Origin: Heterohyrax brucei
Taxonomy: Eukaryota; Chordata; Mammalia; Hyracoidea; Procaviidae
Length of the DNA: 64,000 bases
Assembly (NCBI GenBank): GCA_028571685.1
Contig: CM053146.1
Location: forward strand, 18,511,431 to 18,575,430
Direction of reading: 5' to 3'
Shown here: one piece after another, positions 1 through 11,800 of the stretch
How the letters are laid out: every line of letters begins with the position of its first letter
Numbering within the stretch: position 1 is the stretch's first letter
The notes under the pieces: generated by a model
The model's database searches: none
What the model was told of the DNA's origin: nothing
What the model saw: only the letters and a program-made list of their open reading frames with translations
Translations under genes and position numbers: made by a program

Positions 1-290
1 ATCTTCATTCTTCCAGTTTTCTCTGACACACTCATACCTGTTAAGTTCCCTTCTTTTGTGTTCCTATAGCACCCTTCATATAGCTACATCACTGTAATAA
101 CTGTTAGTCTAGTAACTGCTGGTTTATTGTTTTTCTCACTAAATTATGACTTAAGTATAAAATTTGTACCTTTTCAGTTATGATACTGAAAGTTTAGACC
201 AAATTTTGGCAAACAAAAGCAGCTGTTAGATAATGTATAAATGAAAGCAAACTGCCCTCTAATCTAGTTCTGAATGCTTCTGTTTTTTTC
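1..290. other. Unassigned AT-rich sequence
   Basis: I see no repeat family, open frame or RNA gene here. It is probably unique intergenic or intronic DNA. Confidence 0.5.
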
Positions 291-505
291 AGAACTCCTG
301 GTGGTACAAATGGTTAATACTATCAGCTGCTAGCCAAAAGTTTGGAGGTTCCAATCTACGCAGAGGTACCACAGAAGAAAGACCTGGCAATATACTTCTC
401 TACAATCAGTCACTTAAAACACTGTAGTGGCATGGTTCTACTGTGACATACATGGAACTTTCATGAGTCAGAATTGACTCTGCAGCAAATAATTTTTTAC
501 TGTTG
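291..505 (+). repeat. Afrotherian tRNA-derived SINE, long variant
   Basis: The copy opens with 'aactcctggtggtacaaatgg' wording and has the 'gctgctagccaaaagtttgg' segment. An extra middle module follows ('cagaggtaccacagaagaaagacctgg'). It ends in the diagnostic 'gagtcagaattgactc' tail. It is diverged and so old. Confidence 0.85.
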
Positions 506-780
506 CTGAAGAAAACACACTGATGGCAATTCAAAAAGAAATCTTAATACTATAGCTCTGTATCTGGTTACTTACTTTTTAATATTTTCCTTTTGTCCTA
601 ACTAGGTATAAGGAAAAGTCTTTAAAAAGCCTGAACAGATGCAGATTATGACATACCAGACAACTGGTATTGTTTAAGCGGCTAGCCAATCATCTGTTTT
701 GCAGTGTTGTTGTTCACAAAACTTGGAATTGTCCTGTTTTTCATGTTAAGAAGTCTTTGTAACATACAATTTCATTAGTT

Positions 781-993
781 GTGACAACACTGGGTCCCAA
801 GGTGATGCAAACAATTAACACACTTGGCTGCTTAATTAAAAGACTGGAGGGTCAAATTCACCCAGAGGTACCTAAGAAAAAAGGCCTCAGATCTACTTCT
901 GAAAAATCAGTCGTTAAAAACCCTATAGGGTATAATTCTACAGTGACACACATGGGGTTACATGTGCTGGGAATCAACTAAACAGCAACTGGT
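781..993 (+). repeat. Afrotherian SINE, long variant, diverged
   Basis: It has the same middle module as the copy at 291-505 ('cacccagaggtacc...aaggcctcagatctacttctgaaaaatcag') and a tail 'gggaatcaactaaacagcaactgg'. The 66-codon open frame across it is incidental. Confidence 0.8.
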
Positions 994-2297
994 TACTGGA
1001 TAACCTGGGTACTAGAACTATCTTCTCCAGTAAGGATGAAGCAATCTTAGTCTGGATCATACAGGGAGTTGCAGCTATGAAGTCACACCAGGTCTACCAG
1101 TTCTCCAGGCACTAATACAGCAGTGTGTAAAGTGGGGGGTACCAACAAGCATAATGCTGGGGAAGCCCTTGAGAGCTAAAGCAGACACTTGTGTTGTCTA
1201 CTTTAGTGAGGGATACTTACCAGGTATATTAAGTAATGACAGTATTGCACTCCAGGGAGTGGTTACTAACATGATTTAGCAAACTTGTTTCTAACCTCCT
1301 GTTTTCATCATTTATAAAAGTCACTTCTCACTTCTACTCACATGTTTCTACACAACCAGTTTTCAAGCAAAGAGATGACTTATACTCTAGGAAGTACAAC
1401 TTCACGTACCGATGTTAACAATGTGGGCTGCAATTCTTCCTGAGTTTTAATTTCTGTAGGCATATATTTTCTTATGAATCCTCTAGTCTAGAATCTTGAA
1501 GATAAGGTAAAGCAGGTTATCTCATTACATGTAAGTAATGAGAAAAAAGTTTAATTCTCTTGGAATCCAGATTTCTAGGGTTCATGAAGCTGAGTTGATT
1601 CACCCAGGCCACACTGTCCTGTGATCTTCTTTTGAATGTCGAGCCTTAAGAAAACTGGTTTCCTAAACCTATCTTTAATTCAGTCAATAACCTAGTAAGA
1701 CATTTTGCCTTAGACATTGATTCTTTTGAAGAATTATCTATGTGCAGTCAGTTTCCAAAAACAGTAACTCCCAAGGTCAGACTAGAAATTGTGTTTTAGG
1801 CTAAGCTGTTATTATAGAAACACAATGTTCTAGCCCTTTTTCTATGCAACGTTGATAACAAGAGATATAAGAATTTTTAGAAATTCTTTAATCTTTGGAA
1901 CACATTTGACTACTTAGTTGAAACGTTAACCCAGTTTGCTGGAAGCATCAGAAGGAGGGTCAGAAATAGGTGAAGGAAATGGAACTGCCTCCATAAACAA
2001 CCACCCCCTTTGCCATGAGACTAGATGAACTGTACAGTACCTGACTACCATTACTGAACATTTTGATCCAATATTCTACATGAGAATCCTGATCAAATGG
2101 GTAAAGTGTGAAACAGAATTTAAAATTCTCACATAATCCAGAATTTCTGGAGCTACTGAGGCTAGATGACCCCCTGAAACTATTAAGGTAAAAAAATCTT
2201 TAAGCCTTGGAACAAACTATCACCTGAAGTTGTCTTTCAACCAAATAATAGTCTAGCCTAATTAGAAAAGAATGACTGCATTAAGGATTGTCAAAGC
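994..2297. other. Unassigned, apparently unique sequence
   Basis: There is no recognisable repeat, long open frame or RNA gene. AT-rich DNA of this kind fits intron or intergenic sequence. Confidence 0.45.
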
Positions 2298-2360
2298 CAA
2301 GTGCCGTCAACTCAGATCCGACTCATTAAAGATTATACTCTCTAAAATAAATACCTGTAT

Positions 2361-2505
2361 CTGGATCCCTGGTGGCATGGTGGTTAAGAGATGAGCTGTT
2401 TAACCACCTCATCAATTCAAATCCACCAGCCACTCCTTGGAAACCTATGGAGCAGTTCTACCCTGTCCTACAGAGTCACTGTGAGTCAGAACTGACTTGA
2501 CAGAA
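2361..2505 (+). repeat. Afrotherian SINE, short variant
   Basis: Head 'ccctggtggcatggtggtt', middle 'cttggaaacctatggagcag' and tail 'gtcagaactgacttgacag' give a near-complete short-form copy. A SINE or RTE-like scrap ('ccgtcaactcagatccgactc') lies just upstream at about 2298-2330. Confidence 0.9.
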
Positions 2506-3026
2506 TACGTTATATGTGACCAAATTAATAATAGCAACTCAAAGGACAGATGAGAATTATAGTGGGGCAGTAAATTTGTGTCAGTGATGGCAAAAGTTTG
2601 AAAAAGGTTGTGGAGAAAGGTGACACAACTTAAAGAATGTAACCTATGTTACTGATTTGTACATGAAGAAAAAGTACCTGTTTTCCTGTTTATATTTTCA
2701 CCACAAATAAATAAGTGCAACTCTGTGAAACCCAGCCAAAAAAGTCAACAAATTCATAATGAAACAACAAAACAAAAAAAGAAACAAAAGTAAAAAAAAC
2801 CAACCCCCCAATGGCCATCTTGGGATATACTAAGAACTAAATTGTTACCTTGTTGACAAGTGAAGAAAAAGACTCAAGCATTTCACCTACTGCAATGAAA
2901 AATGTTTTTAGTAGTATCAGACAGTAAATAAAGAAGAACGATAAAATTATTACCTTTTTCAATAATGATCTAGGCAATGGTCATTAATGGCTGCCAATAA
3001 CACACAGAAAGACAAACTATGGAAGG

Positions 3027-4990
3027 TGGGGCCCAAGATGGCAGATTAGTCAGATGCTTCCTGGAATCCATCTAACAAGAAAGACCCAAAAGAATGAATG
3101 ACTCCATTATATGACATTCTAGCACACCAGAACATCCAAGGGAAAGTTGAGAAAACAGACAGAGCAATGGTGAAGGAAAAGTGGTTCCAGATACATCTAG
3201 GACTGGCCAGACCTGGCCCACCAAGAATTGGCTACAGGCAGCATGGTAAGCACAGCAGTCACATTTGGAGGGCATTATCCTCCATTGGAGAGACTAGCAG
3301 TGGACAGTACACTAATGCCTCCAGCACAAGTGAAAAGTATCATTTGATCATCAAAATCTAAGTAGTTTGCATTTTAAAAAGTATCTTTTGCCAGCACTTA
3401 CCCATTCCTTCACGTGCTGCATTGGGCTCCAAAGGCTTACTCATTCTGGGGTTGGAAGCAGTACTCCTCATGTATGTGCCCTGAGCTATTCTCCTTGACT
3501 TGGAAAGAGAACAATTTGACATACAAAGAGAAGGAAAAAAAAAAATCTTGCAACTCCTCGGAGCTGGGAACTCCAGGCAGAAACAGTTCCTCTGCCTAGT
3601 CTCAGGCACAAGAGGACAAGCATTCCTCACACTCATGGATGGCTGTTAACCACTTGCCTTTCCCAGCATGTGCAGTCAGATACCTGTGCCTAAGCCAAAT
3701 CACCACTGCCCATCAATGACAGTAGGGTACAGCATGTACCATACACTTGGTGACTTCATACCTGGACACCTGAGCTGAATACATACAAGAAAAGGAAACA
3801 AACTACTGGGCAAGCATGTCTAATAATACTCCTACCACCTGGTGACAGGATGTCAGAGCATCACAGGCACCAATAAACAAACTAGCATACTATCTGGACA
3901 TGACAAAACAAGTGAAGAAGCTACAACACAGGAAGAAAACATAAAATAAATACAACAACTTACTGATGGCTTGGCGATAACAGCTAATATCAAATGACAG
4001 ACAGAAGCAGAGGACATGGCCTCAGAAAGCTCCCAAAACAAAGGATAAAGAAATATTCTAGATGAAAAGAACGTCCTGGAATTTTAAGAGACAGAATAAA
4101 AAAGATTAATTATTTGGCTCTCTTTATGAGATCAGGAAGGAGATGAGGGAACATACAGCAGAGTATAACAAATTGAACAGGTTGCAAGAAAGCATACAGA
4201 AAAAAGGAGGAGAAATTCAGAGGATTAATAATAAAATTACAGAATTAGACAACTCAAAGGAGCAAGCCAAGGCAATAGAAGGCTGAATTAGTCAGACTGA
4301 AGATACAGCACTTGACACCAACATATTTGAGGTAAAATCAGATAAAAAAAACTAAAAAATGGAGAAACACTAAGAATTACGTGGGCCTCTATCAAGAAGC
4401 ATAATCTACAGGTGACTGGAGTATCAGAATGGGATTGGAGGGATAACAGAAAATACACAGAGAATTGTAAAAGATTTGTTGACAGAAAATCACCTCGATA
4501 GCATGAATGATGAGAAGACATCCATCTAAGATGCTCATCAATCTACACACAAAGCAGATCTCAAAAGAAAGACACCATGACATTATAATCACGCTTGTCA
4601 AAACTAAGGATAAGAAGACAATTTTAAAAGTGGTAAGGGATAAACAAAAAATAATCTACAAAAGACAGTCAGTAAGCCTAAGCTTGGATTCCCCTGTTGA
4701 CACTATGTAGGCAAGAAGGCAATGGAATGACATATACAAAGCACTCAAGGAAAAAGATAGCCAGCCAAGAAAGAATTACATACTCAGCAAAACTGTCTCT
4801 GAAATATGATGGTGAAATTAGAACACTTACAGATAAAGACATATTTGGGGAATTTGCAAAAACCAAATCAAAATTACAAGAAATACTAAAGGAAGTCCTT
4901 TGGTTACAATATCAGTAATATCAGATAACAAGCCAAGACAAGAATGCAGAACAGAGCAACCACATATCAACTGTGATAGGGAAATCAAAA
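3027..4990 (+). mobile_element. L1 LINE: 5' UTR and decayed ORF1 (first part of a split element)
   Basis: The start 'gggcccaagatggcagattag' resembles an L1 5' end, and 60553-62870 is a diverged second copy of the same region. The ORF1 remnant includes a C-terminal stretch ('ITYSAKLSLKYDGEIRT', about 4770-4830) characteristic of the L1 RNA-binding protein. Many stops and frameshifts leave it non-coding. It appears to continue at 8038 after an inserted second L1. Confidence 0.8.
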
Positions 4991-7900
4991 AAATAAGGGG
5001 CAGAGTGAAGCTAGTGGACTAAACATAGGTCTTTGTAAATCACTCTGGAAACCAAGATCTGAATTAATAATTAAACTGAGCCTTCTGGATACCTAGTAAG
5101 CCCTAGGACACAGCATAGGGCTATCAATTTTGACTTCATACCACTGAACAGAAAACTTCCTCTCTGACCCCTGCTCTTGGTGAGTGCTGGCTTTCACGGA
5201 CCGAAGGTAAGTTGCCATTTTAACTTTTTTTCCCTCCGTCTTAGCCAGCAGGCGGAGCTGCAACTTGACTAGCAATTAATCTCAGATGCTCTGCTGGTGG
5301 GATTAGCAGGTGAAACTGCCATATTTTGAGAGCCTGGCTTTAGACCCTGTGCATCTGCCTCCACCATGGAGTAGTATGTACTGAGGCAGGCAGGGAGCTC
5401 GTGTGGGACACCATCTTGTTCCATTGGGAGGCCTCCACATGGAGGCCTCAGTTGGACCTAATTCCTAGGCTGGGAGGTAGCACCTGCCTTGAGGAGAGCC
5501 CTTTTCTGGTAGAAAAGCAGTATTATACATGGTGTCGCCTACCGCTGGGGCCTGGCAGCAGAGGCCAGCAGGGAAGTAGCCTTTCTGTATTTTGAACTAG
5601 TTTATAACATCTGGGGTTGGATATAGAGGTGCTTACTTTACCAGCTGGGAAGAGGGACTTGTAAACCTGAAAACCTGACTTTGGAAGTTGTCAGATACCT
5701 TTTATCTTTCATTTTAAGATGGCCTAGAGAAACAACTGCAGTCCATCCTCACAGCATCTCTTCCAGCCTCTACTGAATCACATGATGCTCAAAAAGCAAC
5801 AAACTCTGGATATAAGCATAACAAAGAAATCACTCATGGCTTCAGAAGGCTCCCAAAAGAAAGCATCAAAGAACTTCCCAGATGAAGAAACCTTTCTGAA
5901 ACTATCGGAAGGTGAATACAAAAGGATTATATATAGTCCTCCTAGACCTTATACAAAATGCAGAAGAGCAAAATGAAAAATTAAGCAAGCTGTTCAATCT
6001 GATGAACACCAGTACTCTGAAATCCAACAGATCAAGAACAAAATCTAAGAGACAGAAACTTCAATTCAAACCCAAGAAAACAGAATGGAGCAAATGGAAA
6101 ATAGACTTTCTGACCTCAAGTCAGAGCTACTCACTCCAGCATCTATGAGGAGAAATCAGAAAAAAGAAACAAGTAAAATGAAGAAGTATTAAGTATGTGA
6201 GACTCCATTAATGGGAACAATCTACGATTCATTGCACAGGCGAGACACCTGAGAACACAGAGAATATTGTTGCAGAGCTGCTGACAGAAAACTTCACAGA
6301 AATTATGAGAAAATATAGATCTCCAAGATGCATATCAAATACCACTCAATATAGATCTCAAAAGAAAGACTCCAAGACATATTATAATCATGCTGAACAA
6401 AATGAAACATAAGCAGAAACCCTTAAAGGCAGCAAGACTCAAAGCAAAGGTAACATTCAGAGGGAAACCCTGTACGCTTTTGTCGATTTATAAGCAGAAA
6501 CAACGCTGGCACAGAGACACTGACATGACACATTCAAAGCCTTGAAGGAGAAATTCCAACCAAGAATTATATATCCTGCCAAACTATCTTTCAAATATCA
6601 AAATGAAATTAAGACATTCGCAGATAAACAGAAACTCAGAGACTTTATAAAAACTAAACCAAACCTACAAGAAATACTGAAAGAATCTCTTGGCTCAGAA
6701 GAACAAAACCATTAACTTTATATTTTAGAAGCAAATACAGGACACATCACCCAGAAACCTACTCAGTTAGGGAAGGCTCCAAATGCAATAAAAGCTATAA
6801 TAGTGAAAGAAATGGTCCAGTGATCATATCATGAAAACTGTGATGTCATCATATTAAAAAGAGGGATGTACTACAGTCGTTATAGTCCTTCCAGATGGAG
6901 AGGAAGTTAGTAAAACTGGTAGTAATTAAAATTGGGTTTATACATAGTTTATTAAGGGGGATCACAGGCGCAGCCATAAAGCACAATAAAGATGCAACAT
7001 ATTATAAACATAATACAGGAGTCTCAACAACCACAAAACCAACCCTGAAAAAGGTGAAAAATCAACTCACAAAGAACAATGTCCTGGAACAGATTAATAA
7101 GAACAACACAGAAAACATCAACACCAAAATAAACATGCCACAATGACAGCCCTAAACACCTACCTATCAATAATTACATTGAATGTGAATGGACTGAATG
7201 CTCCAGTAAAGACACATCCAGTGACATCTTGGATCAAAAGATATGACCCACCCACATGTTGCCTATAAGAAACTCACCTTAGACTTAAAGATAGGAACAA
7301 ACTGAAAAATTAAAGGATGGAAGAATATATATCAAGCTAACAATACACAAAAAAGAGCAGGTGTGGCAATTCTAATCTCAGATAAAATAGATTTTCATGT
7401 AAAATTCACCATCGTGGACTTATTGCTCAAAGGTTCAATACACAAGCAGGAATTAACAATATTAAATATTTATGCACCTAATATTAGAGCACCTAAATAC
7501 ATCAAAGAAACACTGACTACACTCAAAAATGAGATAGATCACTCCACAATAATAGTGACAGACTTCAACACTTCACTCTCAGTATTGGATAGATCGTCTA
7601 GAAAAAAGCTCAGTAAAGACACAGAAGACCTTATTGCCATAATTAACCAACTAGACCTCATCAACATATACAGAATTTTCTATCACCAGTGGACAACTAC
7701 ATCTTCTCCAGTGCACACTGAACATTCTCCAGAATAGACCACGTGTTAGGACATAAAGTGATTTTCAACAGAATTCATACTACTGAATTAATGCAAGCCA
7801 TCTTCTCAGATCATAAAGCCATAAAAGTCAAAATCAATAGCAGAAAAAACACAGGTAGAAAGTAGAACTCATGGAAACTGAACAATACCTTGCTCAAAAA

Positions 7901-8037
7901 CCAATGGGTTATACAAGAAATAAAGGATGAAATAAAGAAATTTACGGATTCCAATGAGAATGAAAACACTTCCTATCAGAACCTATGGGATACAGCCAAA
8001 GCAGTGCTCAGAGGTCAGTTTCTCTCCACAGAAAAAT
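4991..8037 (+). mobile_element. Second L1 inserted in the first: 5' UTR, ORF1 remnant, start of ORF2
   Basis: A fresh 5' region begins near 4991. An ORF1 remnant (about 5782-6720, ending in a second 'PAKLSFKYQNEIKTFADKQ'-like stretch) follows, then an inter-ORF spacer. The N-terminal endonuclease part of ORF2 covers about 7160-8020, with 'GVAILISDKIDFHVKF' at about 7355-7405. It stops before the reverse transcriptase. Similar A-rich flanks ('aaatcaaa' near 4984 and 8038) may be its TSD. Confidence 0.7.
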
Positions 8038-8108
8038 AAATCAAAGGCAAACACTGAGAATAGCAAAACAGACACGTCCTTATGTAAAAGAAGCCAACAG
8101 TGTAATAA

Positions 8109-8190
8109 AAAAGAGGGACTTCAAAAATGTAGTTACAGATCTTTCATAGAAAAGAGGGACTTCAAAAATGTAGCTATAGATCTTTCATAG
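8109..8190 (+). repeat. Tandem duplication, 2 x 41 bp, in L1 spacer
   Basis: The 41-base unit starting 'aaaagagggacttcaaaaat' occurs twice in a row with two differences. It is a local duplication within decayed L1. Confidence 0.95.
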
Positions 8191-8583
8191 GAAGACCAAG
8201 ACAAGCTGATACACAGACATAAAAGACTGGTCTAAATTTAGAAAAACAGAGAAATTAACATCTTTACATATCAAAATAAAAAGCAAGAAAATGACAAAGT
8301 CTCGGCAAATACAAAACCAACAACAATGGAAAAGATAAATAATGAGACATAATTAAGCACAGAAAATTAAGTGGAACAAAGAAATTATTGACAACACACA
8401 CAAAAAATGCATCAAAATGACAGCACTAAACTAATACTTATCAATGATTACACGAAATGTAAATGATTAAATGCACCAATAAAGAGATGAAAAGTGGCAG
8501 ACTGGATTAAAAAACATGCTCTTAAAGCCACAAATGAATTAAAACTCACAGGATGGAATAAAATATATCAAACCAAAAACTGA

Positions 8584-8738
8584 ACTCACTGTCATTCAGT
8601 TGATTCTGACTTGTAGTGACCCTACAGAACAGAATGGAATTGCCTCATGGAGTTTCCAAGAAGCTCCTGGTGGATTCAAACTGCCAACCTTTTGGTTAGT
8701 TGCCACAGCACTCAACCACCATGCCACTAGGGTTTCCA
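8584..8738 (-). repeat. Afrotherian SINE (minus) inside L1
   Basis: Read on the minus strand it starts 'ggaaaccctagtggcatggt' and ends at 'agtcagaatcaactgaatg'. Flanking 'aaaatatatca' and 'aaaatattatca' look like its TSD. Confidence 0.9.
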
Positions 8739-9417
8739 AAATATTATCAAGGAAACAATATATGAAAAACACCAGGAGTGGCAATACTAATTTCTAATAA
8801 AATGGATTTAAAGTAAAATCTACCACATTAGATACAGAAGAACATTAAATAATGATTAAAAGGGTCAATACTCCAGCAGGACATAACCATGTTAAATATT
8901 TGTGCACCCAATAATAGGGTGCCAAAATACATAAAACAAACTCTAGCTGCAATGAAAGGAGAAATAGCTCCACAGTAATGACAGACTTCAACATACCACT
9001 TCTGATGAAGGGCAGAACATCCAGAAATAAACTCAGCAAAGACCTGTTAGATCTAAATGCCACAATCAACCAAATTGACTCACAGACATTTGCAGAATAA
9101 TCCACCCAGCAGTAGCCAAGTATACTTTTGTTTCAATGCACATGGAACACTTTCAAGAACAGATCACAATCCAAAGCACTGAAACATTACAAGTCATGTT
9201 TCCAGATCATAAAGCCATAAAAATAGAAATTGGTAATAGCAAAACCAAGGGAAAAAACTGCAACACATGGAAAGTTAACACCACCTTCCTCAAAAATAAC
9301 TGGGTTACAGAAGAAATCAAGGCTCAAATAAAGAAATTCACAGAATCAAATGAGAATGAAAACACATCCTACCACAACCTTTGGGACACAGCAAATAGTA
9401 GTACTCAGAAGTCAGTA

Positions 9418-9421
9418 GATG
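9418..9421. repeat. ERV target-site duplication, left copy (gatg)
   Basis: The same 4 bp occurs at 16157-16160, immediately outside TG...CA LTR ends. A 4-bp TSD is usual for gammaretrovirus-like (class I) ERVs. The L1 ORF2 reads continuously when the ERV and one TSD copy are removed. Confidence 0.85.
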
Positions 9422-9678
9422 TGTGAGATCCTCCATACCAAAGAGCAGGACAATATAGGACCAACCCCCTCAGAGTTCCAGGAACTTACCCAAAAAGGCT
9501 GGTTTTGGGAATAACAAGAAGGAACTTACCCAAAAAAGGCTAGTTTCAGAAATACCAGGAAGTAAATGCACCCGAAATATCCGCCCTAGCCCCGAGCTAA
9601 TACAAACCACAAAAAAAAATTACCCCACGCAGAACCTTCCCCAACCCCACCTGCCCCAAGAATGTAAGACTCTGCCTT

Positions 9679-9684
9679 TATATA
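9679..9684 (+). promoter_or_regulatory. LTR TATA box
   Basis: TATATA sits about 75 bp upstream of the AATAAA, the usual U3/R arrangement for a class I LTR. The same site recurs in the 3' LTR at 15999-16004. Confidence 0.8.
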
Positions 9685-9757
9685 CTCTGTAATTCTCTTG
9701 TTCGGGGCTCATTCCCTCTACTCTGACAAGAGTATGGATTGAGCCCCAGCGCGCTGG

Positions 9758-9763
9758 AATAAA
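9758..9763 (+). promoter_or_regulatory. LTR polyadenylation signal
   Basis: AATAAA in the R region, matched at 16078-16083 in the 3' LTR, where it would act to end the proviral transcript. Confidence 0.85.
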
Positions 9764-9838
9764 ACCTCTTGCTGTTTGCATCAAGAACCGTCTCTTGTGA
9801 GTGACTTGGGGTGGCGTTCGCACTAAGGACCTTACATT

Positions 9839-9856
9839 TGGTGCGTTGGCCGGGAA
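9839..9856 (+). promoter_or_regulatory. Primer binding site, tRNA-Gly type
   Basis: Two bases after the LTR end, 'tggtgcgttggccgggaa' is complementary over 18 nt to the 3' end (with CCA) of the vertebrate tRNA-Gly(UCC) sequence as I remember it. It would prime minus-strand cDNA synthesis. Confidence 0.8.
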
Positions 9857-10080
9857 GAGACGACCACCCCTCACTCTCAAAGACTAACTTGGAGGTAAGA
9901 ACAAAAGGCCTAACCGGTGTTTTGTCTCTGTGTGATGTCCTTTCTGTTTCCAGTTTAGAGTGTTTGAATTCACCGTGAGGGTGAACCAACCAGCGTGGCT
10001 TAGACTTCTGGTTTCGGTTTTGGGTTTGCAGTTGTTTGAATTCACCGTGAGGGTGAACAAACGGAGGCCGGTAGACGTGC
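9857..10080 (+). other. ERV leader with 26-bp direct repeat
   Basis: This untranslated leader lies between primer site and gag, where packaging signals reside in related viruses. The 26-mer beginning 'tgtttgaattcaccgtgagg' occurs exactly at 9961-9986 and 10033-10058. Confidence 0.8.
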
Positions 10081-11440
10081 ATGAAGGGTCTCAAACTGCA
10101 CCCTGGGGGACACCCCAGGGGAAGAGAGGGACCAGGGACGCTTTGTAATCTGGAATGGCCGGCCTTTGGTACTGGATGGCCACCCACGGGATCCCTAGAC
10201 ATTAACCAAACCCATTCTGTTTTTCAGGTCATCTCTGGCGATCTGGGTCACCCCGACCAAATGCCATACCTTGTTGCTTGGCAAGACCTCCTCAGGTGGC
10301 CACCTGCATGGCTGCAACCCTATGTTCCCCCTAAACAACCTCCTACAACCCTGGTGGTTCAGGGCTCCTCAAAACCCCCGCCAGCTTCCCTTCCTCCATC
10401 CAATTCCTCTGATTCAGTCTCCCACTTCCCTACCCCCAGTTCCTGTTTCTCTTCCTGCCGCCACCGGGGCTGAGGGAGCCAAAGCCAGTCTCCGTGGCCT
10501 GTATAGGGTCCCCGCAGACCCTCCAGTCCCGACTGCTCCGCCGACCCCCGCCACTTGTGCAGCACTACCTTCCTCTGACCTCCAGAGTCCAGCCCATACC
10601 CACTCAGGCCGATCTTTTCAACCACTTATAGAATCCTCCCTCATATTTTCCCCTTGCAAGCTATAGGGCCCATGACTGAGGCTGGAACCCCCTTCTTGGT
10701 CTATACTCCTTTTACCTTGATACGCCTCTTAGAAACCACATACAGCAACTTCTCCAAGCCCTCTTGACCACCGAGGAGAGGACTAAGATTGTTTCCCTAG
10801 CCAGAAAACAGGTGCCGGGAGATGATGGAAACTTAACGAGTGATTTAGATGAGATTAACCACGCTTTTCCCCTGACCCGCCCAAATTGGGACCCAAACAC
10901 CACTGCAGGTAAGCAGCGTCTAACTGTCTACCGCCAGATTCTTATGGGGGGTCTCCGGGCCGCTGCTGGGCGCCCCACAAATTTGTCTAAAGTAACACAG
11001 GTAATTCAGGAACCCTCAGAATCCCCAGCAGCCTTTCTGCAACGACTGATGGAGGCATACCGCACATATACTCCCATTGACCCTGAGTCTCCCCCAAATC
11101 AACGGGCCATTAACATAACCTTCGTGGGACAGTCAGCCCCTGACATCAAAAGAAAAATACAAAAAAAATAGAAGGATTTGAGGGAAAGAATCTATCCGAG
11201 CTGACGGAAATTGCTATGAAAACCTTCAATAACCGCGAACAAGCCAAAAAGGTAAGGAGAATCCTCCTGGCAGAAGCCCAGGGCCACGCGCCACTGCGCC
11301 CTTGGGAGAAGAAACCGGTCAGACAAGGAAGCCAGGAAAGCCTCCCCTGCAGAGAAACCAGTGTGCCTACTACAAGAAAACTGGACATTGGAAGGGTGAG
11401 TGCCCCAAAAGAAAGCCCCCTCCAAAGGTTCTTAACCTAG
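10081..11440 (+). pseudogene. gag: ERV gag, broken (matrix, proline-rich, capsid, nucleocapsid)
   Basis: Gag normally forms the virion shell and packages RNA. A matrix-like stretch is readable at about 10145-10330 ('GHPDQMPYLVAWQDLL'). A proline-rich linker follows in another frame (about 10330-10660). The capsid lies at 10764-11170, with a readable segment 'SPAAFLQRLMEAYRTYTP'. A single zinc knuckle is at 11362-11403. The knuckle should be Cys-X2-Cys-X4-His-X4-Cys, but the second Cys is Tyr. At least two frame changes separate the blocks, and a stop ends the capsid block at 11169-11171. I cannot assign the exact start codon. No functional Gag could be made. Confidence 0.85.
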
Positions 11441-11454
11441 AGGCCTGAGGGCGT

Positions 11455-11800
11455 CAGGGCTCACCGGCCCCGCCCCCGAGCCCAGGGTAACCTTAAAAAT
11501 AGGGGGACAGCCAGTAGAATTCATGGTCGACACCAGGGCTAGCAACTCAGTTCTAATTGAACCCCTAGGACCCATAACTGAAACCAGAACCCTAGCATGA
11601 GGAGCTACTGGGATTAATGCCTACTCATGGACTGATGAACGAAAAGTAGATCTGGGAGTTAAGACTGTCTCCCTCTCATTTATAGTAATGTCTGAATGCC
11701 CGTGCTCTTTACTTGGAAGAGACTTGTTATCAAAAATGCAGGCGACTATCCACTTTGCTGGGGATCATGCTTACCTGACACTCCAAGTCAATGTGATAGC
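11455..11800 (+). pseudogene. pro: ERV protease, inactive
   Basis: Retroviral aspartic protease cuts Gag-Pol. The active-site loop is recognisable at 11529-11543 but reads Asp-Thr-Arg-Ala-Ser, where the family has Gly third. That Gly is invariant in the catalytic triad loop. A stop follows at about 11598 ('RTLA*GATG'). Downstream, 'CSLLGRDLLSKM' marks the C-terminal part, leading into reverse transcriptase. Confidence 0.8.

Larger units (their letters stand above)
8038..9421 (+). mobile_element. First L1 resumes: inter-ORF spacer and ORF2 endonuclease region
   Basis: The spacer at 8060-8430 matches the spacer at 62520-62870 in another L1. Endonuclease-like ORF2 sequence then runs to 9421 ('DHKAIKIEIGNSKT' at about 9205-9245). 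There the ERV interrupts it, and L1 ORF2 continues at 16157 without loss. A SINE sits at 8584-8738. The reading frame is broken. Confidence 0.8.
9422..9836 (+). repeat. ERV 5' LTR (415 bp)
   Basis: It starts TGTGAG and ends CTTACA. Two copies of a 40-bp repeat lie in U3 (9480-9519 and 9520-9557). A TATA box is at 9679-9684 and AATAAA at 9758-9763, followed by a U5 of about 60 bp. It matches the 3' LTR closely except for one fewer repeat copy. Confidence 0.95.

Noticed and set aside
9678-10202. 174-codon minus-strand frame across the ERV LTR and leader
   Set aside because: No domain or similarity; it overlaps well-defined LTR signals on the plus strand.
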